A stretch of DNA of 64,000 bases from Lumbricus terrestris (GCA_949752735.1 OX457050.1:43703784-43767783), one strand, 5' to 3'; shown: positions 23,419 through 35,688, counted from the first letter of the stretch. Program-made: numbers and translations. The notes: generated by a model from the letters alone, not told the origin.

Positions 23419-23829
23419 CAGGGTGGGCCAAAAAGGACCCCCTAGGTTTTTTGCCAATATCTTGGCTAGAAGTAAGGATTTTGAAAAATTTTGCAGGCTT
23501 AAAGACAATTCATATAATTATAGGCCTACACACGATGGCCAGATTTCATCAAAATATTATTTCAAACAGAACAAAAGTTATATCACTTTTAGTGAGGCCA
23601 CCCACAGTTTTTTGACGATTAAAAAACGTAACGCAACAAAAAGTAACAAAAACACGATTTTATTCAGTCTCATCTCAAATAATTGTTATCAAATAGCCCT
23701 GATATTGTCAGGTGATCATTATTATTACTATTTTAAAAAGAAACAGGGTAACAATGTAGCTTCACGTCACTGTGAAGTCTTAGCAAGATGACAATCAAGT
23801 TGGCAAACAAGGAATCTGTCAGATTTATA
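23419..23829. mobile_element. mariner-like MITE, right part missing
   Basis: Begins TA-CAGGGTGGGCCAAAAAGG and is collinear with the left half of the element at 9679-10666 (shared tttttgacgatt and aaaaagtaacaaaaacac). Similarity stops near 23829 with no right end. Confidence 0.7.
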
Positions 23830-23914
23830 ATTTTGCTATTAAAGCAATAGAATTAAAATTTACTGTAGACTCGGAAATTGATGCACAGCAAACACATTCG
23901 TGCAACATCTAAGG

Positions 23915-24492
23915 CAGTGGCTCCCAAACTTTTTTTACTTAGAGGTCACTTTTTCTAAGTTGGAAGACACGAAGGCCATTTTTTCTTAGTTGAAGAACAT
24001 TAGGGAGCCACATGGCTAAAATTTAATTAACTAAAAGCATAGAAAATTGTTATAATTGGGTAAAAAAATCAGAAATTGATGTTATTTACAGACGTCAACA
24101 TAAAATAACTTGTAATAGAAAATAATTGTGTGTTCTATCCTGTCCAAATTGTCAATGCTTTCCATCGTAATCGTAATCGTAATCGTAAACTCGAGATTTC
24201 TAAAGCGCCACTCGAAAGCCAAGCGCAGGGCACCAGCTTATTCACGAGCGCTGCGTTGCGTTAGAAGGGTTGTCCATGAGAATAGTCCGTGGTGGTCCGG
24301 GTCGAGTTACCATTGGATCAGGATCAAATGCGTTGTGTTAGAAGGGTTGTCCGTGAGAGTAGTCCGTGGTGGTCCGGGTCGAGTTACCATAGGGTCAGTC
24401 CATATATTTTTGCTAATTCTTTTAGAGATGAGGGTAATTTTTTAAGCTTGAAGGTACACTTTTGGCCGGCGGCCACGGGTTGGGAACCACTG
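23915..24492. mobile_element. hAT-like MITE
   Basis: The ends CAGTGGCTCCCAAAC and CAGTGGTTCCCAACC (right reversed) are typical hAT termini. The flanks atctaagg and ctctaggg match at 6 of 8 positions and resemble the preferred nTCTAGAn target. Inside, a block of about 65 bp (agaagggttgtcc...gggtcgagttaccat) is duplicated at 24256-24322 and 24331-24396. Confidence 0.75.
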
Positions 24493-24929
24493 CTCTAGGG
24501 AATATAGTTCATAATATTTTGGAGAAGTAGGCTAAGCACAAAGATTTCAAACAGTTAACTCTCAACCAAGTATTTTTACAGTGCTTTGGCCAACAAACAC
24601 TAATTAAAATTTTATTCGGATAGGACATTCAGCAATTAATTTTCAGTGTGTTTTCAGTGCCAGATTAATGAACTCAAGTCTAGTCTGTCAACTTAGACAC
24701 GAATTAATTATAAGAGGACCTTGTGTAGTACCGGTACTCAAACAGAAGCACCTAATAAACAATTTTATTATTTTGTCAGGTAACTAGTAGATACGGGTAC
24801 GTGTCTAGAAAGAATTCATCTTTATTTTCGGCACAGGACATCTCATTACACAAAATCACGAGTATCTTTCACGACTGTCTTCTTCCCTCGATCTTTTTCC
24901 ACGACTATTTTCCATAATGTCTTCAATAT

Positions 24930-25024
24930 TCAACAACATAACCTTTGTTGGGAATTACAGATCAGCAAAGGCAAAAAATATTCGTCATGTGGCGAAAAGC
25001 GATGACTAGAGCAGTGCTCTAGAA
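24930..25024 (-). pseudogene. stray terminal finger and 3' flank of zinc-finger unit D
   Basis: The minus strand reads LEHCSSHRFSPHDE followed by sequence matching the 3' flank of units B and C (cccaacaaa). This is the second half of the non-tandem terminal finger found there. Unit D itself (25532-26362) lacks this tail. The break is exactly where a hAT-like element begins (25025), at CTCTAGAA, which in unit C is the native ctctaaaa codon stretch. Confidence 0.75.
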
Positions 25025-25429
25025 CAGTGCTATCCAACTTTTTAATACCGCGGACCAGCGAAGAATTTATTCCTGAAGACAAGGGCGACAACAGTAGGCC
25101 TAGGCATAACTTCAAAAGCAACGATTAAAATCTATTGGAAATAACTACCGGTAGGCCTGGTCCTATCTTCAAGTCCAATTCAAATATACTATAGAATGGT
25201 TATAATTAATGCATTGTGGAAACTAGATTTTGTGTTCCCATTGTCAAATAAGCTAATTAATTATATGAAACAATAGCTATTATAATTCATTCATTTAATT
25301 TATTCATTCAAGTAGGCCTGTGGCTCAATCCTTTACTTTAAATTTTCACAAAAATCACAGGCTTAGGGGTGCCTTAAGATTTTGTTTCCGTGGACAGAAT
25401 GCCTTCCGCGGGCCTAAGTTTGAGCAACA
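25025..25429. mobile_element. hAT-like MITE interrupting unit D tail
   Basis: The left end cagtgctatccaacttttt is a typical hAT terminus preceded by CTCTAGAA. The right end near 25429 (ccgcgggcctaagtttgagc) is a diverged inverse of it. A matching right-hand 8-bp repeat was not found, so the right side may be deleted or rearranged. A segment (accagcgaagaatttattcc) is shared with 21650-21672. Confidence 0.5.
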
Positions 25430-25531
25430 ATTAAAGCAATGAGAGGAAAACTTTTGAAGTCATAAACTGGAATGATGAGTTTTTTAAACGACAGCCTAAA
25501 CGCTACTATGGCAGGTGTAAATAAAATCATT

Positions 25532-26362
25532 TCACACTTGGGAAGGGTCACATCCTCCACCGAAGTCCATTCCGCTGCTCGGCGCTTCACGTCTCGGCGA
25601 TCGTCCTTCGGTCGTTTGGGCGTCGCCCAAAAAGTTCGGACCAAGTCCCCGCTTATGGGTATGAGTCTTCACGTGTGACTTTAGCTTCCTACTTTCAGGA
25701 AACGATTTCTGACATAACTGGCACTTGTATGGCCTCTCCCCTGTGTGGGTCCTGGTGTGTCTTTTCAGATTACTACTTTGAGTAAACGATTTCTGGCATA
25801 ACTGGCATTTGTATGGTCTCTCTCCAGTATGGGCTCTCATGTGCACTTTCAGTTGACCACCATATCTAAACGATTTCTGACATATATGACATGTGAACGG
25901 CTTCTCTACAGCATGTGTCCTCGTGTGTGCTTTTAGAACACCAAGGTCTGCAAATGATTTCCGACAAAATTTACACCTGTAGGCGTTCTTCCCAGTATGA
26001 GCTCTCATGTGAGCCTTCAGACTACCGCCGTATGTAAATGAATTCGGACACAACTGACATTTGTAGGGTTTCTCACCAGTATGGATTCTCATGTGCACTT
26101 TCAGTTGACGATTTTGAGTAAATGATTTCTGACATAACTGACATGTATATGGTTTCTCCCCAGTATGAGTTCTTATGTGTCTATTCAGATAACCACGCCT
26201 AACAAATGATTTTTGACATATCTGACACCTGTATGGTTTCTCCCGGGAATGGGTCCTCATGTGTACTTTCAGAACATCGCCTTTAGTAAATGACTTCTGA
26301 CATAACTGACATTTGTATGCTTTCTCTCCAGTAGACCTGTGGGGTTCCATAGGCACGGTCAA
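25532..26362 (-). CDS. C2H2 zinc-finger protein D
   Basis: A 276-residue frame with eight tandem fingers (about residues 18-240), every one retaining C-x2-C-x12-H-x3-H. Linkers are mostly TGEKPY, with two variants (HSREKPY, HAVEKPF). The last 35 residues ([14 protein letters not shown] and on) are unlike the B and C tail and probably read into unrelated DNA, because the genuine tail is displaced to 24930-25024. The start MTVPMEP lies at the same place relative to finger 1 as the starts of the other units. It is likely a nuclear DNA-binding protein by family, and intact fingers suggest selection until recently. A shorter start at the second Met is possible. Confidence 0.8.
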   Translation of the reverse strand: MTVPMEPHRSTGEKAYKCQLCQKSFTKGDVLKVHMRTHSREKPYRCQICQKSFVRRGYLNRHIRTHTGEKPYTCQLCQKSFTQNRQLKVHMRIHTGEKPYKCQLCPNSFTYGGSLKAHMRAHTGKNAYRCKFCRKSFADLGVLKAHTRTHAVEKPFTCHICQKSFRYGGQLKVHMRAHTGERPYKCQLCQKSFTQSSNLKRHTRTHTGERPYKCQLCQKSFPESRKLKSHVKTHTHKRGLGPNFLGDAQTTEGRSPRREAPSSGMDFGGGCDPSQV

Positions 26363-26900
26363 CCTAAATAATTCAGTAATTACTTTCCTATATGACTGGC
26401 ATTTGCACGTCTACTTTCTTGGATCGTAGTGTAGCTGTTAGATTTCTAAAGTATCTGACGATTCTATGGCTTTTTCGAGAAGCAGTCTCCTTGTTATCTA
26501 TAATAAATCACCAGGATTTGCAAATGATTCCGAGCATAATATGCCATTTGAAGCTTTTCTTCTGCATTAATGCCATTCAGTTTTCAGCTTTGGTTGATTC
26601 AAGCGCAAGCTTTAACGTTTTCCATTCCTCACTGGCAACTCTTTTGTACAAAGTAAATAATAACCCAAACAGGAAACAGTAATCCTTTGGTATGAAGTAT
26701 CTGTGTAAAATAGAACACCCTTCGGTTACGATGTTAACTGACGATGGGAAAACTCATGGATTAAAAGCTGCAGATAACTATGTCCACCGTGATGCTGTCA
26801 TTGATGCAGATCAATTGGATGTATAACTTTTTCAAATGACTGCACTGAGAAGTTCTTTCATAAAGCTGTCCATCTTCATGTTTTTGCAAGATGAACGCCC
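26363..26900 (-). pseudogene. decayed upstream fingers of unit D
   Basis: On the minus strand a piece near 26520-26575 reads NAEEKLQMAYYARNHL, aligning with [16 protein letters not shown] with every Cys lost. The stretch also matches the region upstream of unit A. Coding is interrupted, so these are fossil fingers. Confidence 0.5.
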
Positions 26901-28138
26901 AGTACCTAGTAAGAAGATGGAGAACATGAACATCTTAGTAACACCTTACTTTATGACAACATTTATTGCATCATTGATCAAAAATGAAGGCTAATGTCTT
27001 TTTCATGAAGGTCAGAATGATTTATATCATCAGTCCAGTTTCTATTTCTGCAAGAGTTTCTCTCTTGAATCCAGCTCGGGCGATAATTATTTCAATGCTC
27101 ACCAAATTTCTGTTGATAACCGGAGATGATATTAATTTAATAAAATTTATGAAAATGTGTGAAAATGGCTGATATATATTTGCATCATATATTTGCAACA
27201 TAAAATTTACATCATATTATTTGCATCATATAATTGCATCATATAATTTGTATAAGTCGGAAATTACACCTCAGAGATATTTAGGGAAATAGTATGTCAG
27301 TGATTTTTGTAGAATTTAATAAAGAAAATAACTTTCTAAAAAGCATTTTAAATTTTTATAGACACAAGTTTTGAAGCAATTTTAATGCTCATGATATGCA
27401 AATTAGTTTTTATTAATTAATTTAATTGGTTATTTAATTAGTCTAATTGAATAAAATTACTTTCTGTAAATAGAAGTGGGATTGATTAAAATATTAATGA
27501 TGCACCGAAAGAATAGTCGAACATTTAGGCTATTAGCCGCTAACCTTAAAATACATTATTTAACGAAATTCTCGGCGCAAAGACTCTTATCCTAATTCGC
27601 CCCACCATGTCCTCCTTCCGGCATCCGCCCCATCTAGCCACACCCTGTCCCACCCCGCATCGCTCCTACCCCGCTCTCACTCTTTATTGTATTCGGCGCT
27701 GCCCGTTAGATTTGAGCTTAACGCCCCTACACATGTACAGCGGACCTCTCCCAAACTCCGCCAAACCCCTCCCGGCCCGTTCATAATCCACACTCCGCCC
27801 GCAACCCACCCGCACCCCACGAATGTCTGAAAGTAGCAAAATTTCGGCTTTTCGACCCCACGCAGGCCCTGCATAACTTTATTAACACTGCGAGAGGCGA
27901 GAATGACGTCAATATGTGACGTTGTGCCGACTTGTGCGAACTGTCGTCTGCTGAGCAATGGCGACGCGATAGTTTATGTGCAACGGGTAAATCAATTCTC
28001 AAATCTTTATGGGCGCTATAACAACCGCATCGTAATTTTAAATGTCCATAACTCGGGTATTGCAGTGAATTATGAGCTGAAAATAGCAACATAGACTTTA
28101 GCCTGCATTTCTACAAAATAAACATCTCGATCTGTTGC
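26901..28138. other. no gene recognised
   Basis: AT-rich to 27590 with a small tgcatcatata repeat (27180-27245) and one isolated array unit (aatagaagtgggattgat, 27470), then a C-rich patch (27595-27850). No supported exon. Confidence 0.5.
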
Positions 28139-28140
28139 TA

Positions 28141-29230
28141 GGGGAGAGTTGCCGTAAACGGACCGTTGCCTTGATTGGACCACAGCCTTTTCACACCCTA
28201 GATGCCAATTTAACTACGGTTTCAACTGCTGTATTCTTGAGCAATTGAATATTAGTCGTACCGCTGTAGTCGGTTTTGCGGAATGCTGAATATTTAATAA
28301 ATTGCCGTCAAAAATTCATTTCGTGTAGTTTTGATGTAATTTTAGCCGTCCCTAACAACGAGGGTAGACATTTTAGTTAAGTTTTTAAAAATGCAATCAT
28401 CTTTCCTTTAATTAGAAGAATGTTTCATGTTCGAGCGACAATTGGTGGTTTTACTTTAAGACTGACGCTTGCTGAACTATTGCAGTTTAAATAGAAGTAG
28501 TCCTTGTGCCTGAAATGGACCACCAAAAGTTTCCTGAATTGGACCGATATTTTGGCATGGTCCATTTAAGGACACCAGCACTTGCAATGTTATATTGTGC
28601 TTCTGTGAATAATAATCAGTCCTATTATGCAGCAAATCCTCTATGCTAACTGTGTGTGATTCATATAACTATTAAGTGTTAAGTTTTGGACTGAATCAAT
28701 ATTAAGTAGGTATAGGCCTAGTCCTATTGATTAAAGGCTTAACTATTTAATAGTAATTAGCTATCTAATATTTAACTAGCGATTCTGACAAATGTCTAAC
28801 TGGCAATGGCCAGGCTTGTCATATGGTTAATTTGATTTCTGCTACTTTGTGGTATTTTGACAGTTTTAAACGCGTTTAATTGCATGGTTTTAGGCAGTAA
28901 GTGTCCCTAAACGTTTCCAGTGGTTTTTAAATAGCAGAATTACCCTTTAAAGATCTTTGAAATACAGTGTTCCATTCAAGGCAACTGGTCCAGTTAAGGA
29001 CACCGTGTGGTCCATTCTCGGAAACAGGTTGCCTTGACTGGACCGTTTCGAGCTCCAGTTTTGTTTAGTTATTTCTCATAAATCCATCGATATTCTCTGT
29101 CCTTTGCCGATTGTGAGCATACTTAACATATTTGTCCATCATATGGCATCGTTTCCTTTTAGAAATTTGGTATAATTTGTTCAGGACACTTGAGTTTGTC
29201 CAAAGTGGTCCATTCATAGCAACTCTCCCC
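28141..29230. mobile_element. TA-flanked MITE (GGGGAGAGTTGC ends)
   Basis: The ends GGGGAGAGTTGC and GCAACTCTCCCC are bordered by TA at 28139-28140 and 29231-29232. Inner copies of ggaccgt/ggtccatt motifs recur near both ends, as subterminal repeats. There is no transposase frame. TA duplication suggests Tc1/mariner-like mobilisation. Confidence 0.75.
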
Positions 29231-29649
29231 TAATTGTTGCGTTTTGACAGCGAATTTCCTATATCCAATTAACGCAAATACAATTTAAACGGCCTACCCG
29301 ATGTTCCGCAGATTTCTTAAACGTTTTCTGCCTCAATGTCTCAGAAGAACAAACTTAAAGCTGAGGCACAATTTAAATTTGCTTTGTTGCTTGGGACTGT
29401 TTCCATGTGCTTGAAACGTTACTGATAGGCTATTACTGAATTACAAATCGGTTGTGACATCAATTGCAGTCAATAAAACCAATAGGCCTATTGCAAGTCA
29501 TTAATCTACAATAACAAAACAGACTAATAATTATAATTAACATCACGATAATAACGTAATCATATTATTTGAAATGTTCAGTTTGGACGAAAGATTGAGA
29601 GAAATAAGAAAATTTTGGTTTCGATGTGAATGCTGATACTTACATGTAA

Positions 29650-29652
29650 GTC

Positions 29653-29683
<31 letters not shown>
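29650..29683. repeat. (AAT)n microsatellite
   Basis: Eleven AAT triplets with no other context. Confidence 0.9.
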
Positions 29684-29685
<2 letters not shown>

Positions 29686-30340
29686 TGCAACAATTTATAT
29701 GGCCCGTAACACAGCCACGCCGTTACAAGGAGGCGTTACAAAGCAGCTAAAGTGCGGGATAAGCCCTAGAGAACAAGCAGGCCCAGGCCTATGTTTTAGG
29801 CATGAATTTAAGAGAATTCACTGAACCGGTGCCACGAAATAAAGTCTCCCTGAAACAGATTATCCCTACATGGTAGGCCTACAGCGTCTCCTCCCGGAGA
29901 CTCGAATTCGGAACAAAATCTCCGCCATCGAAACAGACTCTTCTCCCTTTGCGATACACAGTCTCCCTCTCCACAAAATACCCATCTAGGGGAGACCGGG
30001 GCAACAGTGGCATTGTAGGCAAGAGTGTACCCACACTGGCCAGAATACGGCCACCGCCGTAGTAGCTCTACCTTGCGTTTTAGTAGGCTGGTGTGATGCG
30101 AGACTCGGCGAAAAACTCCATTATGCTGCAGATTTACCACAACCATTTCTGTTTCAATTTTTAAGATTTTCGCAGAATTTTGAAAACCGTATTTTTGCGG
30201 AAAATATTATAACACGGACGTTTGCATAACAATCACCAAAATATAACCCGCCACTTTTAGAGATTCATGAGTAAAATTTTAATTATATTTCACTCACCAG
30301 AATATAACGCGCACGAAAATGTGTGTGCACTTACCCTAAT

Positions 30341-30535
30341 GTCGTGCCTCGGTGCTGCAGTGGGTATGTTCGTCGCCTTGCAGCCGAAGGGTTGCAGGTT
30401 CGAATCCACCTCAAGTCGCCGCGTAGGAACCTTGGGCAAGTCCTTCACTCGCAACTGCTCAGCGCTTCGGCGTGCACACTCCGATGCAGTGTTCGCTCCG
30501 TAGTCGGGAGCGCCTCTGAGTAGTGAGCTTGAAGG
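30341..30535 (+). mobile_element. tRNA-derived SINE with LINE-like tail
   Basis: A pol III A-box-like stretch (ggtgctgcagtgggta, 30351-30366) and a perfect B box GGTTCGAATCC (30397-30407) are followed by a body shared with the SINE at 32195-32425 (acctcaag...accttgg.caagt). The 3' end, gggagcgcctctgagtag, is the 3' end of the local L2/CR1-like LINE, suggesting the SINE borrows that LINE's machinery. Confidence 0.8.
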
Positions 30536-30650
30536 GGTGCCTCGGTGGTGCAGTTTCCATCTAGGAGACGCTGTACTGCATGCCCAAAGTTTCCATTTGC
30601 CAAACCCACTTCATTGTTGCCAGCTGCACAGTAAAATCGTTACTTACTTG
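30536..30650 (+). mobile_element. second SINE head, adjacent
   Basis: Starts gtgcctcggtggtgcagt, the same head as the preceding SINE, then diverges. It could be a head-to-tail dimer or a second truncated copy. Confidence 0.4.
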
Positions 30651-31235
30651 CTTTGCTGATCGTCAGTATGGAAACCCTTTTAAAACAAGGCAAGAGGCTA
30701 GCCATGTCTGAGTCTAGCCGACTCTAGAGTGTAAATACATTTAACACAACAGGCCAGACCTGTATGTTACGTCCAGGTAGTTCACTCTGAAAGCATAGAT
30801 ATACAGAAAGAAGGTTTAAAAGCATCGTGGGTGGGAGTACTAAACGCAAATAGACTGCCATTATTGAACTGATAGGCCTACGGAGTTATCTTAATGTTTT
30901 CGATCATGACTCCTAATTGCTATCATTACTGAGTGCAGTCGTCCCATTCATCGGGATCATACACCCGGTCTCCAGTTACAGATATTTGCTCTTGCAGGCT
31001 GATAGAAAATGCAAATGTATCTCAAGACGTAGGCTACATGTAGAAGAACATTCTGCATATTAATTTTTCCACCAGCGATGATCCGAATCACCTGTGTGCA
31101 TCACCTTTATATGGGCATAAAATGAATTCATTGTTTTGAACTTGATTCTCTTCGGCCCAAAGCATTTAATAGGCTATTGTATCGATTATACATAGTTTTA
31201 TAGAGGACTTTGGAGATAAGGAATCACTGTGGAAT

Positions 31236-31520
31236 TCATTCATTCATTCATTCATTCATTCATTCATTCATTCATTCATTCATTCATTCATTCAGAGCAT
31301 TTATATAGCGCCCCTTCAAGAAACTACTCAGAGGCGCTCCCAGCCCAACCAGAAACAAAGAAAAAAGACTTGAGAGACTTGTAGAACCTAGCCGGATGGA
31401 CCACAAGTAGAGATCGAAGCGTAACCGGAAGGTCTTTCCAGACAGTAGGCCCCACGACTGAGAAAGCACGGCGCTGCTTAATAACCAAGCGAGCCCGCGG
31501 GACCAGAAGCTCACCCATAG
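31236..31520 (-). mobile_element. L2/CR1-like LINE 3' end with (ATTC)n tail
   Basis: On the minus strand the protein end AFSVVGPTVWKDLPVTLR...GSASE is followed by a short 3' UTR and a GAAT run (31236-31292). The match to the LINE at 58641 is clear. The copy is 5'-truncated at about 230 coding bases, as usual for LINE insertions. Confidence 0.8.
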
Positions 31521-32194
31521 CTTAGTGAATGTGAATGTGAATGTGGATGCTCTGGGCGAACTTTAGAAAAGCAATGAACATAATATTCATGGACTTGATA
31601 ATTCGCTGGCGCTTCACGATGGCTGAATTGTATGAATGATAGTGGATAATGAATAGGGCTCATCTGGTTCTAAAGTGGTTCAAGTCCATTTTTTGCGATT
31701 TTCACTTTAAGCCACTTTTCCACTAAATCGAATGCGCTCTTTCCGATGGTGAATTCAGCTAAGCCGCTAAAGGACTCTATCATGGCGTATTTGAGACATA
31801 TTTGTTATAGAACTGACAATAATCAACGCATACGAAATTTCATTAGTGAATCATGTCTGTTTAATTCATTCTTGATATTCGCCGCTTTGATTGCAAGCTG
31901 GTGCAAGAGTGGTTCAAGTTGACTTGATTCACTTTTGCGCTAAGGTTTATTAACTCAGTGACAATCTATGACAAGGCATAGTGGATCATTCACACTTGAT
32001 TCACTCTTCCACCAAAGGTTTTGGTTGTTTTAGCCTGGTCTTCGTACTGAATTAGCGCTGAACAAAAAAATCCGTCTTTAGAAAATTAATCTTGCGTGTT
32101 TCGCAAACTTTGATAGGAACTTCGCCAAGTTGCTAATAATATTAACAATATGGAGGAAATGGCGCCTTGAAAGGACATAACCCACAGTATAATG
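31521..32194. other. no gene recognised
   Basis: Unique-looking AT-rich sequence; several ttcaagt and gattcact motifs recur without clear order. Confidence 0.5.
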
Positions 32195-32425
32195 GCCCTG
32201 GACAAAACAACCAGATTTTGCGTAGGACAAGTTCCCCGAAGGCAGGTTCATTGGCTTTTCGCCTTTGGATGAGTGAGGTGGTTTCCCGTTGACTTTCTCA
32301 CAGACAATAATATTGTGGGTGAGCAACTTGTCCAAGGTCGCTACGTGGTGGCTTGAGGTAGATTCGAACCTGCGACCCTTCTGTGTAAAAGGCGACTAAC
32401 TTACCGCTGCACCACCGCGTCCCAC
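32195..32425 (-). mobile_element. tRNA-derived SINE
   Basis: On the minus strand an A-box-like stretch (cggtggtgcagcggtaag, 32400-32420) and a B box GGTTCGAATC (32361-32370) are correctly spaced. The body matches the SINE at 30341. The tail is different and lacks the LINE-like end. Confidence 0.75.
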
Positions 32426-32694
32426 CATATAACATGTAAATTAGAAAGCTAAATTATCCTGTTTTCGTTCGCTGTGACACCTTATTAAACGCGACATTGT
32501 AAAGAATTGTTACTGTCACCAAGCATATAATAACGTTAAAGCTATTCTTAACCTGTAGCTGTTTTGGATGCATTATCTAAATGTCTAACATGCAAATAAT
32601 GACTTACACCTCAACAAATTATTATTCTTATAGATGCTTAGGTGCATAATTTGTATGTGTAATATACAAAATATATACCTTACCATAATTATTT

Positions 32695-33250
32695 GTGCTT
32701 GTGTGGCAAAGCTGTAGTGTGTGCCAGAGCTGTACTTGTGTGGCAGAGCTGTACTTGTGTGGCACTGTGGCAGAGCTATATTGCGTGGAAGAGCTGCTCT
32801 TGTGTAGCAGATCTGTACTTATGTGGCAGAGCTGTACTTGCGTGGTAGAGCTGTACTTGTGTGGAAGAGCTGTACTTGTGTGGAATTGCTGTACTTTTGT
32901 GGAAGAGCTGTACTTGTGTGGCAGAGCTGTACTTGTGCGGCAGATCTGTACTTGCGTGGAAGAGCTGTATTTGTGTGGCAGATCTGTACTTGCGTGGCAG
33001 ATCTATGCTGGTGGCAGAGCTGTAATTGTATAGCAGAGCTGTACTTGTCTGGAAGAGAGATGTACTTGTGTGACAGAGCTGTTATTGTGTGGCAAAGCTG
33101 TACTTGTGTGGCAGATCTGTACTGTGTGGCAGAGCTGTACTTGTGCGGCAGACCTGTACTTGTGTGGCAGAGTTGTACTTGTGTGGCAGAGCTGTATTTG
33201 TGCAGCAGAGCTGTATTTGTGTTGTGTGACAGAGCTGTACAAGTCTAGCA
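32695..33250. repeat. 19-bp minisatellite, about 29 copies
   Basis: The unit is roughly TGTACTTGTGTGGCAGAGC, with point variation and occasional indels. Because 19 is not a multiple of 3, open frames on both strands cycle through three registers and yield Cys-rich repeat peptides. I regard these as by-products. Confidence 0.95.
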
Positions 33251-33259
33251 GCAGCGTCG

Positions 33260-34479
33260 AGTACAGACTGTAGAGGAAATAGTCAAACCTACGTGTGCTT
33301 GCAAAATATTTGGCTAGCGTTAAAACTTTTGTTCCATAAATCTAGAATTATATCTGTGCGTCTATGCTTTCCTGTAGTAATATTTAAAAGATACCATATT
33401 ATTGAGAACTGACTGAGTTTGTATGTGTTTTGGCACATTTATTCAGAGATTAGCCTAAGTGGATCATCTCGCGTTGATTCACATTACAATATTGTAGATT
33501 GTAAATCATTCAGTTCATGAACGGATCAAGTGAAGTTGATTCACTTTGACGTAAAAATAACGAATGTTTTTGTCAATTCATTACTGGCCCACGCTATAAA
33601 AATGCTATTTTCTCCAAAGTTCACTAATATTTACTAGCGGCATTATACATGCCGATTATATGCATTATAACAGTTTATAATATCAATCTTTCATTCCAAA
33701 ACGTTTTCATTCCGATTTAAACTAGGCCTACTAGAGTAGGTCAAAACTTCAAAGTCGATTATCTCAAAACTACAAATTTGTAGATGAACCACTTTAGAAC
33801 TAGATGAGCCAATAGTGAATTGTGAATAGACTAGAGAATTATAGTAAATAGTGAATTTTGAATAAAGAATAGAGATAAAAATCGATAGTGTTGCAACGGC
33901 TTCGTCTGTCAGTCGATAATTGGCAATTTTGCAGTTTGCAAATCTAATAAGCGTAGGCCTATAATTAGGCTATGTCTTTGTCTGGAACTGCTCTTAAGTC
34001 TTGACTGTGCGCTATAATATCCGGACTAACCAATAATATTTAAATTTCACTATACTGGTACTCTAGCTTAATTCACTGACAAGTTACATTCAGTGGCCTG
34101 CCATCTCTACGTAATTCATTAATTGTTGGCCTAATTATAGCCTACTGGAAGCGGCTTATGAAAAACATTGACTGAACGGCAGCCAAGCTTTACAATCAAA
34201 CTGCAGCATAGGCCTACTTTGTGCAACGTGTGTATGTGCCATTGAATCACAATCGCAAAAATAACTTCTTGGCTGTTTAGTCTAAGCAGCGCTTAGCCTA
34301 CTAAATGATCAACATTCTTACTTTAGGCCTAATGACTTTTTTTATAAAAAGGCTAAGTGTAAGCGTATAAGTATATTTCGCGGGTCTGCTTACTTTTCTG
34401 GAATTGCGCTGTGCAATTTAGGCCTATGTATAAAGTTAATTAGTAATATTATGGATATAGCTGCTAGGCCTAATTGGTA
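33260..34479. other. no gene recognised
   Basis: AT-rich, unusually dense in TAGGCCTA palindromes (six between 33720 and 34470). No exon, RNA gene or element end supported. Confidence 0.5.
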
Positions 34480-34576
34480 AATGAATTGTCAATTGTACTG
34501 ATTTGAAATTGTATCATGTTATGTTTTTCATGGGAGCAATAAAAAACCTATGTTATGTTATGTTATGTTATTGTTT
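34480..34576 (+). mobile_element. LINE 3' end with ATGTT tail
   Basis: The phrase gggagcaataaaaaacct is followed by four to five ATGTT units, a CR1-like style of 3' terminus. Only the end is recognisable. Confidence 0.45.
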
Positions 34577-35688
34577 TTATCTCGTTGAGAGATCAGTGAC
34601 AGGAGGTCGGGTCCGGGTACCAAAGAATCAGAGATGATAAAGTACCAGTATAATAGCTGTTAAGGTGGCTGGCGTTTAGGTCGAGAGTTGGAAGACAGAA
34701 GGTCAGAGTGCCTAAGACATAAGACTTTAGTTTCGAATATATAAAAACTATATTGAATCCTTCTGAGAGACTCTAAATGTGGCGATTAGGCCACATTACG
34801 ATTGCACAGCGCCTTCTATAGATGTTCTCCAGACTATCCTATGGCAGGACAATGCCATCATCCACCAGAGACCGAGCGTATCTCTGTCACCTAAACGACA
34901 AATACTGTGGCACATGAAGATATTTCCACGCCTCATGCAGTCAGTTTTTGTCTATTACCATCACAAAATTTGATGGACAGAGCAGCAAACACTTTGAGCG
35001 TTCAGCTCGGCTGCATTTTTTTTAGCAAACACGAATTTGCTTTGATGGCCTGAATTTGCGATCCCTGCTCTTATTATTTTCTTCCTGTTAAATTATCTTC
35101 CTTTTAGTTGTGCAATACACATAGATTTGCCCTTCTTGAGTGTGACTTATTTTGGGGTACGATAAGTAACCAATGACGTCTTGCATCATTTCTAGCAAAT
35201 TATTATGCTTTGAAGTCGCATGTCATGCTATTGTTGAATGACAGTGCTAACATTCCTATGGTCTCAACAGAACATTTTTGCTTACAACTGTGTGACATGG
35301 ATCGTTGACTGAAATGTAAATGTAATTTAGGAGCCAGGTTGATATAAGCTCTTAGCTTTTTCCGGGCTTCCTGTAGCTCAGAGACCATTTCTGTATCTAC
35401 TACTTGTACACATGTTCTTTTTGTTTCTTTGGCAATAAATAAATAAATAAAATAAATAGGGCCTAATAATAACCTTAGGGTATGGTATAGCAGTGATTAT
35501 ATCATGATGCACTGCTGCAGTATACATAAATCGACAACACCTCTGCAGCCATTAAATATTATCAAAAGTGATGGCAAAAGTCTAAATTTATCACAAAGCA
35601 AGGTTGAAAGTGACTTACATTATTTTGGCCTAAATACACAAAATGTAGATGCGATAAAAACGTCTAACAACGTTCAACGTTGGCATAT
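34577..35688. other. no gene recognised; LTR element insertion site
   Basis: Contains an AATA-rich run (35433-35459). A 62-codon open stretch from 35504 runs into the LTR; it could be an interrupted exon, but nothing in it is recognisable. Confidence 0.4.

Noticed and set aside
30397..30407. A functional tRNA gene (perfect B box)
   Set aside because: The flanking sequence does not fold into a tRNA acceptor stem and continues into a SINE body shared with 32195-32425.
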